From the NCBI GenBank assembly GCA_016938655.1, contig JAFGUG010000026.1, positions 62,001 through 126,000 on the forward strand: a stretch of 64,000 bases of DNA. Reading direction: 5' to 3'. Positions 20,862 through 28,382 of this stretch are shown piece by piece. The DNA is from Thiotrichales bacterium. GTDB taxonomy: Bacteria; Pseudomonadota; Gammaproteobacteria; Thiomicrospirales; Thiomicrospiraceae. Both the position numbers and the translations under genes were made by a program. The notes under the pieces were generated by a model. That model had not been told where the DNA came from, did no database searches, and worked only from the letters and a program-made list of their open reading frames with translations. The first letter of the stretch is position 1; each line of letters begins with the position of its first letter.

Positions 20862-20900
20862 AAAAACGAAACTGAGCAGGCCTGCTTAGTTTCGTTTTTT
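20862..20900 (+). terminator. Long-stem terminator capped by AGCAGGCCTGCT
   Basis: Bases 20862-20899 are an inverted repeat centred between 20880 and 20881: AAAAACGAAACT, then AGCAGGCCTGCT, then AGTTTCGTTTTT, with a single G/T mismatch that would be a G-U pair in RNA. It ends in six T residues. The palindrome therefore forms the upper half of an intrinsic terminator hairpin. Confidence 0.92.
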
Positions 20901-20919
20901 ATATCTAAAAGGTGCGGTT

Positions 20920-21261
20920 ATGATTTATATTCGACGTAATTCCGATAATGAAATAGTTGAAATCGACTTTTCACCCGCCCCCAATCTTGAAGAAATTGGT
21001 CTGTTTGACCCAGAGTTGAAAGCCTTTTTACAAAATTCTAAAGACAGTGAAGAATTGATTAAAACCGTTCTTGATAAACTCGATATTGACATGGTTCGAA
21101 TCATTGAAGATTTGGTTGATATATTAATTGATAAGGATGTTATTCGATTTACTGATCTCCCCAAACCTGTTCAAAACAAACTTCTTTTCAAAAAGAATAT
21201 TCGTAATGCATTGGTAGAAGAGAACAGTATTTTAAATAATGATGAAGTTATAAACTTTTAG
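20920..21261 (+). CDS. Small acidic conserved protein of unknown function
   Basis: This 113-residue acidic protein has no signal peptide or membrane segment. The block RIIEDLVDILIDKDVIRFTDLPKPVQNKLL, read in parts, matches a small gammaproteobacterial family that I recall being labelled 'tryptophan synthase beta-like'; that label has no functional support here, as the protein is far too short for TrpB. An AAGGTG site precedes the ATG. It starts 20 bases after the chemoreceptor terminator, so it may have its own promoter or rely on readthrough. Confidence 0.75.
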   Translation: MIYIRRNSDNEIVEIDFSPAPNLEEIGLFDPELKAFLQNSKDSEELIKTVLDKLDIDMVRIIEDLVDILIDKDVIRFTDLPKPVQNKLLFKKNIRNALVEENSILNNDEVINF

Positions 21262-21286
21262 TGGCTTATAACCTCGTTTAAAGGAC

Positions 21287-24200
21287 TTACTTTTTAGACT
21301 TTAATGCCTCATTCAATAACCGTTCGGTTGTATGTGGAGAGTGTGTTTTTTTAGCTAATAAGGCATACGCAACCGGAATAATCCATAAACTCAGTACCAT
21401 CGCAAACGCCACGCCAAAGAACAGAATAATTCCTAATATATAACGCGTTTCAGAACCGGCTCCACTTGAAAAAATCAGTGGAATTGTCCCAGCCATAGTT
21501 GTAATTGTCGTCATTAGAATAGGTCTTAAACGCAAGCTTACTGATGTAATCAATGCTCGATACAAAGACAAACCTTGATCTCGTAACTGGTTGGTAAATT
21601 CGACAATCAATATGCCGTTTTTAGTCGCCAAGCCCAACAATAACACCAGTGCTATCTGACTGTATATATTCAAGCTCAGGCCAAAATAAAGCAGTGCAAA
21701 AATCCCACCAGTAAGCGCTAAAGGCACCGTAAACAGAATAATAAATGGATGCACAAAACTCTCAAACTGTGCCGCCAAAACTAAGAAAATAACCGCTATC
21801 CCAAAAATAAACACAAAATAGAACGACTGTGACGCATTTTGAAAATCACGAGACTGCCCACGGTAATCAATCACTGCGGTATCTGGCAACGTTTCACGAA
21901 CCGTTTGTTCTAAATAACTTAACGCATCACCCAACGCTAAATTATCTTCTAACTTCGCGTTTAAAGTAATGGCACGTACACGGTTAAAACGATTTAAGCT
22001 TGAGGCAACGCCACCCGTGGTGTATTCCGTTAACTCAGAGAGCGGAATCATTTGATCTGTCGTTTCAGAACGCAAGAAAATCTGCTCTAAATCTTGTGGT
22101 GATTTAAACCACTCATGAGCCGCTTTAATATAAATATCGTACTCTTCTCCTTTATGTTGGAAAGTTGTCGCTCTCTTGCCGCCTAAAAGTACCTGTAAAG
22201 TTTCAGAAATGGATTCATGTGATACACCGAGTGCCTTCGCTTTGGCATAGTCGACGGTTAGGTTCAATTGTGGTTTATTGGGTTCATAATCCCAATCCAT
22301 ATTTGTCAAACCTGGATTGGTTTTTTGAATCGCCTCATCCATTAAATTTTTCCACTCTTCCAGCTCTTCGTAACTGGAACCGCCAATAACAAATTGCACC
22401 GGATTAGCAATTCGACCGCCAATTGATGAGCGCATAACTGGGAAGGCTTTAATTCCAGTAAGATCGGAGAGTTTCATTTGAGTTTCTTTCATGATTTCAG
22501 CTGCAGGTCTTCGCTTAGCCCAATCTTCCAAAACCACGATGACAATCCCACTGTTAAAAATCTCACCCCCTCCAAATGACTGAGGTGTTCTAACAAGTAG
22601 ACGTTTGGCTTCACCATTTTCAACAAGTGGCATCAAACGGTTTTCAACCTCTTGAGCATAACTATGCATATAATCAAAAGTTGCCCCCTCTGGTCCTTTC
22701 ATAATAACAAAGAACACCCCTCTGTCCTCTTTAGGCACATACTCTTGTTTAACTTCTTGACCGTAATAAATACCTGAAGCTAACACGCCTACAAAAAACA
22801 AGACGGCTACCCAAGCGTAACGTAAACTCTTGATTTGCAATTTTTTGAAAAACTTTAAGCCTTTGGAGGTTCTTTTTTTGAAACTTGACCCGTTCGTTTT
22901 TGATTTTGGGGTTTTTAACAAATTGGATGCGATAGCAGGTGAAAAAGTCAGTGCAACCAAACTGGAAAAAATAACCGCAACCGCTAAAGTAATCGCAAAC
23001 TCAGAGAATAACCGCCCTACTTGACCTTCTAAAAAAGCAATCGGCATAAAGACCGCAACCAAAACCAGTGTGGTTGCAATAACCGCAAATCCAACTTGTC
23101 GAGTACCTAAATAAGCGGCTGCAACAGGCTGATAACCCTTATCTAAATGTCTCTGAGTATTTTCTAACACCACAATGGCATCATCTACCACCAGGCCGAT
23201 TGCTAAAACTAGAGCCAACAGTGTTAATAGATTGATGGAAAAACCTAATGACCACAACACAAAAAAAGTCGCCATTAACGAGACTGGTAAGGTCACCATA
23301 GGGACTAATGCTGCTCGCCAATTCTTTAAAAAAATCAACATAATGAGTGCAACAAGCCCTAAGGCTAAAAACAAGGTTTTATAAACTTCATCAATGGCAC
23401 TTTGGATAAAGACCGATGAGTCATAACTGTCATTCAGCACCAACCCATCAGGTAAGGTTTTATTAATGGCGTTTTTACGATCTCTTGCCAATTTAGCCAC
23501 ACTTAAGGTATTGGCATTAGACTGCTTAATGATCCCTATACCCACCATTGGTTGGCCATTACCATTAAACGAACGACGATTTTCAATCGTTCCTAATTTA
23601 ACCTCAGCCACTTGACCAAGTAAAAGCTGACCAATTTGGTCGTCTTGTTTGATAATTAAGTTTTCAAAATCTTCGACTGTTCGCAAGGGTTTATTAACCT
23701 GAACATTAAAAAGAATGTGTTCACCCTGAATTGATCCAACGGGTAACTCAACATTGGCTGCTCTAAGTTGCGTTTCAATATCTTGACTGGTAATGCCATA
23801 GGTGGACATCAATTGCGGATTCAACCAAATTCGCATAGCCAAAGACTGACCACCCCCAATTCGGACGCGACCAACTCCATCTAATACAGAGAATCGGTCA
23901 ACCAAATAACGTTCAGCATAATCGGTTAATTCTGGAACCGTCATTTGGTCACTGTTTAAGTTGAACCACATAATAACCGAGTCATCACCATCCGCTTTTT
24001 CAACTTCAGGAGGGGTCGCCTGCTCGGGTAAATTATCCAAAATACGAGAAATACGATCCCGAATATCATTTGCAGCGGCATCAATATCGCGTTCAATGCT
24101 AAATTCAATTTTTATTTTTGATCGACCATCTTGCGAGGTCGATTCTATAAATTGAATCCCAGAGATTCCAGAAATTCGGTTTTCAATAATCTTTGTAATT

Positions 24201-24385
24201 CGCGATTCAACCACTTGGGCAGAAGCACCCAAATATTCGGTGTCAATGGTAACAATGGGAGGATCGACATTGGGATATTCACGCAGACTCATTTTGTCAA
24301 ACGCCATTAATCCAAATGCAAACAATAATAAAGAAACAACGGTCGCTAAGACAGGTCTTTTAACAGCAGTATCAGATAACCACAT
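21287..24385 (-). CDS. RND multidrug efflux transporter, inner-membrane pump (AcrB/HAE1 family)
   Basis: The 1032-residue pump shows the RND layout: a first membrane helix (KRPVLATVVSLLLFAFG), a large periplasmic porter loop, helices 2-6 with the proton-relay Asp-Asp in GLVVDDAIVVLEN, a second loop, and C-terminal helices with GLATKNGILIVEFTNQ. It exports toxic compounds by proton antiport. The adaptor gene is immediately upstream (2-base gap). No TolC-like outer membrane channel gene is adjacent, so a channel from elsewhere must be used. Confidence 0.96.
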   Translation of the reverse strand: MWLSDTAVKRPVLATVVSLLLFAFGLMAFDKMSLREYPNVDPPIVTIDTEYLGASAQVVESRITKIIENRISGISGIQFIESTSQDGRSKIKIEFSIERDIDAAANDIRDRISRILDNLPEQATPPEVEKADGDDSVIMWFNLNSDQMTVPELTDYAERYLVDRFSVLDGVGRVRIGGGQSLAMRIWLNPQLMSTYGITSQDIETQLRAANVELPVGSIQGEHILFNVQVNKPLRTVEDFENLIIKQDDQIGQLLLGQVAEVKLGTIENRRSFNGNGQPMVGIGIIKQSNANTLSVAKLARDRKNAINKTLPDGLVLNDSYDSSVFIQSAIDEVYKTLFLALGLVALIMLIFLKNWRAALVPMVTLPVSLMATFFVLWSLGFSINLLTLLALVLAIGLVVDDAIVVLENTQRHLDKGYQPVAAAYLGTRQVGFAVIATTLVLVAVFMPIAFLEGQVGRLFSEFAITLAVAVIFSSLVALTFSPAIASNLLKTPKSKTNGSSFKKRTSKGLKFFKKLQIKSLRYAWVAVLFFVGVLASGIYYGQEVKQEYVPKEDRGVFFVIMKGPEGATFDYMHSYAQEVENRLMPLVENGEAKRLLVRTPQSFGGGEIFNSGIVIVVLEDWAKRRPAAEIMKETQMKLSDLTGIKAFPVMRSSIGGRIANPVQFVIGGSSYEELEEWKNLMDEAIQKTNPGLTNMDWDYEPNKPQLNLTVDYAKAKALGVSHESISETLQVLLGGKRATTFQHKGEEYDIYIKAAHEWFKSPQDLEQIFLRSETTDQMIPLSELTEYTTGGVASSLNRFNRVRAITLNAKLEDNLALGDALSYLEQTVRETLPDTAVIDYRGQSRDFQNASQSFYFVFIFGIAVIFLVLAAQFESFVHPFIILFTVPLALTGGIFALLYFGLSLNIYSQIALVLLLGLATKNGILIVEFTNQLRDQGLSLYRALITSVSLRLRPILMTTITTMAGTIPLIFSSGAGSETRYILGIILFFGVAFAMVLSLWIIPVAYALLAKKTHSPHTTERLLNEALKSKK

Positions 24386-24387
24386 GA

Positions 24388-25488
24388 TTAGTTACCTGGC
24401 TTCTGTTCAGTTGAGTTATTTTTCTTGGATGAAGCCTTCAATAATGCCTCTTGCGGTAAATCATTTTCAAATGCTTTGATGGTTACGATACTTTTTGGTT
24501 TTACTCGCATAACACCTTGACTAATGACAATATCGTTTTCAGCTAAACCAGACTTAATTTCTGTGTATTTATCCCCTACCTGACCGGCTTTAATAGTGAC
24601 TTTTTCAACTTTAAACGTGTTGTTTTCGTCCTCTTTTAAACGGTAAATATAATTGTGATCGCCCAACATTATGATTGCACTATTCGGTACCATCAAAACC
24701 TGTTTTTCCGACAAATTAATTTGCGCTTTTACCATCATGTTCGTTTTTAACTTTCGTTCATTATTATCGATGTGCGCACGCACTTGAACCATTCTAGATT
24801 GCGCTTCTAATTGAGGCGCAATGGCAACAATACGACCTTTAAAATCTGTATTTGGATAAGCCTCACTTTTAGCAGAAATTGTTTGATTAAGCTTAATATC
24901 AGACAAATAACGTGCTGGAACTAGGACATCCAGTTTCATGACATCAACATCGTCTAACGAGACCAATACATCGCCTGTTTCAATTTGATTACCGACAGAA
25001 ATATCACTGAACCCTAACTGACCTTTAAATGGCGCTAATACTTTACGATCATCAATCTGAACTTGAATATTTTTCTGTTTAGCCAAAGCGGTTTGCCAAG
25101 CCGTGTACTTCTCATCAATCTGAGCCTGCGTCACTAAGGAACTGTCTTTGATGTCTAGCAAACGTTGATGTTGACGACGAGTTTCAATCACTTCCAGCTG
25201 AACTTGCTTGAGTAATGCCTGCTCTTCTGCATCATTAAATTCAAACAAAATTTCACCTTTATTAACCATTTGACCGTCTGTAATGTGAATTGTTCGAACT
25301 CTTTCTGAAACAGGGGCAGCGAGATGTGTTGATTGAAAGGCACGAAGCGAACCTAACGTGAAGAGTGTATTCTCTTGCGTTTGATTGGTCACTTTATAGG
25401 CAATAACTTGAGTTGATGCAGCATAGGCAAATGAAGAAAGTGTACTCAAACTCAGTAAAGCTACTAAAAAAAACGGTTTCGTTAGCAT
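24388..25488 (-). CDS. RND efflux periplasmic adaptor (membrane fusion protein)
   Basis: The 366-residue adaptor has a signal peptide (ending SFAYA), the biotinyl-lipoyl half motifs (VRTIHITDGQMVNKGEILFEF and APFKGQLGFSDISVGNQIETG, read in parts), a short helical hairpin and the beta-barrel domain. It lacks a lipobox. It links the pump to an outer-membrane channel. The tight coupling to the pump gene supports a two-gene operon; the nitroreductase gene 81 bases upstream on the same strand may share the transcript. Confidence 0.94.
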   Translation of the reverse strand: MLTKPFFLVALLSLSTLSSFAYAASTQVIAYKVTNQTQENTLFTLGSLRAFQSTHLAAPVSERVRTIHITDGQMVNKGEILFEFNDAEEQALLKQVQLEVIETRRQHQRLLDIKDSSLVTQAQIDEKYTAWQTALAKQKNIQVQIDDRKVLAPFKGQLGFSDISVGNQIETGDVLVSLDDVDVMKLDVLVPARYLSDIKLNQTISAKSEAYPNTDFKGRIVAIAPQLEAQSRMVQVRAHIDNNERKLKTNMMVKAQINLSEKQVLMVPNSAIIMLGDHNYIYRLKEDENNTFKVEKVTIKAGQVGDKYTEIKSGLAENDIVISQGVMRVKPKSIVTIKAFENDLPQEALLKASSKKNNSTEQKPGN

Positions 25489-25569
25489 TTCGTTCTCACC
25501 TTCTAAAATTATTTGTTATGAATAAATATAACTATTTTTTATAATAAGAAAATAGCTAACGTTTACTGA

Positions 25570-26175
25570 CTAGGCTAATTCAGTAAGAAAACTCGCTAAG
25601 GAATCTCTTTTAGCGTAAGACTTTTGGCAATCTGGCTTTTGATAACCTATATATAAAGCACCAATTAACTCTATTTTTTCTGAATGAATATTTAACTTCT
25701 TCATAGTCCTTTCATCTTTTAAAATTGGGCCAGTACTCCATTGAACACCCAATTTAAGACTCCATGCCATGAGTTGAAAGTTTTGAATTGCACAGGCACA
25801 AGCAGCATAATCCTCTTTTAACGTTACAGGATCATTACTTAAGGCTTGTCCAACTAAAATAACTTTTGGAATTGCCAAAAACTTTTCTACGGCTTTTGTA
25901 TACAGTTCTTGATACAAATCAGTGGATTTATCGGCTTTTTTTAACGCTCTATTCTCGGCATAGATGTGTGCCAAATCTGCTTTAGCTTGTTGACCAATAA
26001 TCCAAAAACGCCATGGTTGGGTTAATTTATGATTAGGAGCCCAACGAGCCGCTTCTAAACATTCATAAAGCAATTCATCTTTAATTGGATAGTCGTTTTG
26101 GTCAGCATACTGATAACAGGTTCGTCTGTCTTGAATTAATTGTTTTAAAGAATCGCTTGAAATAGGGTTTGTCAT
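25570..26175 (-). CDS. Nitroreductase family FMN-dependent oxidoreductase
   Basis: The 201-residue protein has the nitroreductase-fold marks: RRTCYQYADQ near the N-terminus, ARWAPNHKLTQPWRFWIIG (FMN binding), DYAACACAIQNFQLMAWSLKLG and a C-terminal GALYIGYQKP. It probably reduces nitro or quinone compounds with NAD(P)H. Its position upstream of an RND pump suggests a detoxification unit, which is inference. It is divergent from the OxyR-like regulator across the candidate origin region. Confidence 0.9.
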   Translation of the reverse strand: MTNPISSDSLKQLIQDRRTCYQYADQNDYPIKDELLYECLEAARWAPNHKLTQPWRFWIIGQQAKADLAHIYAENRALKKADKSTDLYQELYTKAVEKFLAIPKVILVGQALSNDPVTLKEDYAACACAIQNFQLMAWSLKLGVQWSTGPILKDERTMKKLNIHSEKIELIGALYIGYQKPDCQKSYAKRDSLASFLTELA

Positions 26176-26239
26176 CGTTTTATTATGGTCTCTAAGGCTT
26201 TATTATTCATTTAAAAATTTGATCGAGTCTATTTTTGAT

Positions 26240-26520
26240 CATTATCCATTAAATGCTTTCCCTCCTACAAGCCAACAACAAGGTGTATAACTTGTTAAGG
26301 ATTGTGGATAACTAACCTTAAAAAGACATTTGTTAATTTTATCCACAAAACATGCACCTTTATCCACTCCACTTATGTAATGGGTAGTACAGTCTATACT
26401 CACAAGCTAATTGTCTGAAATAATTTAGATAACTTTATTTATCAACAGTAAACCACGTCACTAAGAGTAATAAAGAAAAGATTAAATAGAAAACTATATA
26501 CTTTATATATTAATAAAACC
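26240..26520. other. Candidate chromosomal replication origin (oriC): DnaA-box cluster
   Basis: This is the only gap longer than 300 bases (26176-26543) in the window. It holds two perfect DnaA boxes TTATCCACA (26303-26311 on minus, 26339-26347 on plus), and near matches TTATCCACT (26360-26368, plus), TTATCAACA (26439-26447, plus), TTATACACC (26282-26290, minus) and TTATCCATT (26242-26250, plus). An AT-rich block follows. Hand counts suggest that GC skew changes sign near here, and four parS-type sites lie in the same window. Alternatives are a DnaA-titration locus or DnaA control of the flanking divergent promoters. No dnaA gene is in the window. Confidence 0.62.
26461..26520. other. AT-rich block, possible DNA unwinding element
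   Basis: Fifty of these 60 bases are A or T. The block directly follows the DnaA-box cluster on the side of the OxyR-like gene, as a duplex-unwinding element would. It also overlaps the likely promoter of that gene, which would itself be AT-rich. Confidence 0.45.
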
Positions 26521-26543
26521 CATCCACAATAATAAATATAACC

Positions 26544-27482
26544 ATGACATTAAATGAACTTAAATACATTGTTGCTGTTGCTAAAGAAAAGCATTTTCGT
26601 AAAGCATCAGAAACCTGTTTTGTAAGCCAACCTACTCTAAGTGTGGCTATTAAAAAATTAGAAGAAGAGCTTGGTGTTATTCTTTTTGAAAGACGTAAAC
26701 AAGACGTGTTAATTACCCCAATTGGTAAAAAAATAATTAGCATTGCTGAAAACATGCTTGAACAGAGTAAATCAATTAAGCAAATTGCTTTAGAGTCACA
26801 AGGAAATCTTTCTACTGAACTTAGAATTGGTGCTATTTATACTATTGCGCCTTATCTGCTTCCCAAGCTCATTCCAAGTTTTCAAAAACATGCACCTAAC
26901 GTGCCTGTCATTATTGAAGAAAACTACACCCACGTATTAGCAGAAAAATTACAAACAGGTGAAATTGACATTGCTATTCTCTCTTTGCCTTTTGAAGAAC
27001 CTAATATCGAAACTTACACACTTTATGAAGAACCTTTTAAATTAATTTTGCCTAAACAACATCCAATTGTTGATGGACAGCATAGCGTTGCGATTGATGA
27101 CATTGAAGATGAAACCATCCTACTGTTAGGCGCGGGTCACTGTTTTAGAGATCAAGTTGTTGAAGCTTTTCCAAACTTATTGCATTTGAACTACCAAAGT
27201 AATCGTTTACAAAAAACCTTTGAAGGCAGCTCTTTAGAAACCATACGTTATATGGTTGCCTCTGGAGCAGGTATCTCTATATTTCCATGTACTTCGCTTA
27301 CTAATCATGATGAAAGTCTATTTAGAATAAAAAATTTAAGTCACCCTACCCCAACTCGAAAAGTGGCTTTAGCATGGCGTAAAAGTTTTCCAAGAATGGA
27401 AGTGTTGGAGTGTTTTAAGCAATCCATTCTTGATATTGATATTCCGTGTACAATCTCAATTATTAATAAATCAGAAAACTAA
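26544..27482 (+). CDS. OxyR-like LysR-family regulator lacking the resolving cysteine
   Basis: The 312-residue LysR-type regulator has an N-terminal winged helix-turn-helix (FRKASETCFVSQPTLSVAIK) and an OxyR-type sensor domain. The peroxidatic motif GHCFRDQV is present with Cys200. The resolving cysteine expected nine residues later (C199 and C208 in E. coli OxyR) is Phe209 in VVEAFPNL. It may sense peroxide through a sulfenate or mixed disulfide, or may have drifted to another role. It reads away from the candidate origin and from the nitroreductase gene. The mlaA gene starts one base after its stop. Confidence 0.88.
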   Translation: MTLNELKYIVAVAKEKHFRKASETCFVSQPTLSVAIKKLEEELGVILFERRKQDVLITPIGKKIISIAENMLEQSKSIKQIALESQGNLSTELRIGAIYTIAPYLLPKLIPSFQKHAPNVPVIIEENYTHVLAEKLQTGEIDIAILSLPFEEPNIETYTLYEEPFKLILPKQHPIVDGQHSVAIDDIEDETILLLGAGHCFRDQVVEAFPNLLHLNYQSNRLQKTFEGSSLETIRYMVASGAGISIFPCTSLTNHDESLFRIKNLSHPTPTRKVALAWRKSFPRMEVLECFKQSILDIDIPCTISIINKSEN

Positions 27483-27483
27483 G

Positions 27484-28251
27484 ATGAAAATGACAAAGAC
27501 AATTTTTTTGACAACTTTAGTTGTTTTAAATCTGATCTTAGCTAACAAGATAGCTTCTGCATCAGAACAAGGTGTTAAAGCGCCATCAGTGCCTGCTAAG
27601 ACCATGAACTCACTTGATCCATACGAATCCTTCAATCGAAGTGTTTATGACTTCAATATGGGTTTCCACGATTACATTGGTGAACCGGTTACTAATGTTT
27701 ATTCCGATTATGTGCCTTCCCCTATTCAAACCGGGTTCAAAAACTTTTTCAGTAATTTAACTGTGCCTTTAGATGCGATAAACAGTCTTCTGCAAGGTAA
27801 GGTTGAACAAAGTATGGAAAGTTTTATGCGTTTTACGATTAATACAACTTTTGGTATTGGTGGTCTATTAGATATTGCGACACCAGCAGGCCTGCCAAAA
27901 AAGAGTGAAGACTTTGGACAAACGCTGTATGTTTGGGGTGCTTGGGATGAAGCCAGTTTTATTATGGTGCCTTTTTTAGGGCCAGGGACAACCCGCAGTT
28001 TAACTGGGATGTTGGTTGATGGATCCACGGACCCTATCTACTCGGTATCTGATATTGGAAACGAACGGAGTCGTGTAAGAATAGGCAGTGGTTTTGTTAA
28101 TTATGCTGAAGCAGCACCTTTAATAGAAACCGTTCGTACCCAACCTGATCCCTATATTTTTATGCGTGAAAGTTATCTTCAATTCAGAACAAATTTAATT
28201 TATGACGGTAATCCACCCAAAGCAAATTTGGATGACTTTAATTTTGAATAA
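27484..28251 (+). CDS. mlaA: MlaA/VacJ family phospholipid transport protein
   Basis: With the ATG at 27484 the product has 255 residues. The longer frame from 27430 overlaps the regulator and is unlikely. The MlaA blocks DPYESFNRSVYDFNMGFHDY, DFGQTLYVWGAW and VPFLGPGTTRSLTGMLVDG are clear. MlaA removes misplaced phospholipids from the outer leaflet of the outer membrane. The signal peptide (LTTLVVLNLILANKIASA) has no lipobox cysteine, unlike the lipoprotein form in E. coli. No other mla genes are adjacent. Confidence 0.9.
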   Translation: MKMTKTIFLTTLVVLNLILANKIASASEQGVKAPSVPAKTMNSLDPYESFNRSVYDFNMGFHDYIGEPVTNVYSDYVPSPIQTGFKNFFSNLTVPLDAINSLLQGKVEQSMESFMRFTINTTFGIGGLLDIATPAGLPKKSEDFGQTLYVWGAWDEASFIMVPFLGPGTTRSLTGMLVDGSTDPIYSVSDIGNERSRVRIGSGFVNYAEAAPLIETVRTQPDPYIFMRESYLQFRTNLIYDGNPPKANLDDFNFE

Positions 28252-28382
28252 GTTGTTAACTTATTCAGGTTATCTATTTTCAACCGAAAATACTTCAATG
28301 TATTTTAATATTATTGACTAAAAATCAGTTTCTGGTAGCCTTTACCAACTATAAATTTCTTTTATAACAGGCTGATTTTTTT

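Noticed and set aside
27430-27483. Longer mlaA frame starting at 27430
   Set aside because: It overlaps the OxyR-like gene and lacks a signal peptide at its start; the ATG at 27484 fits better.
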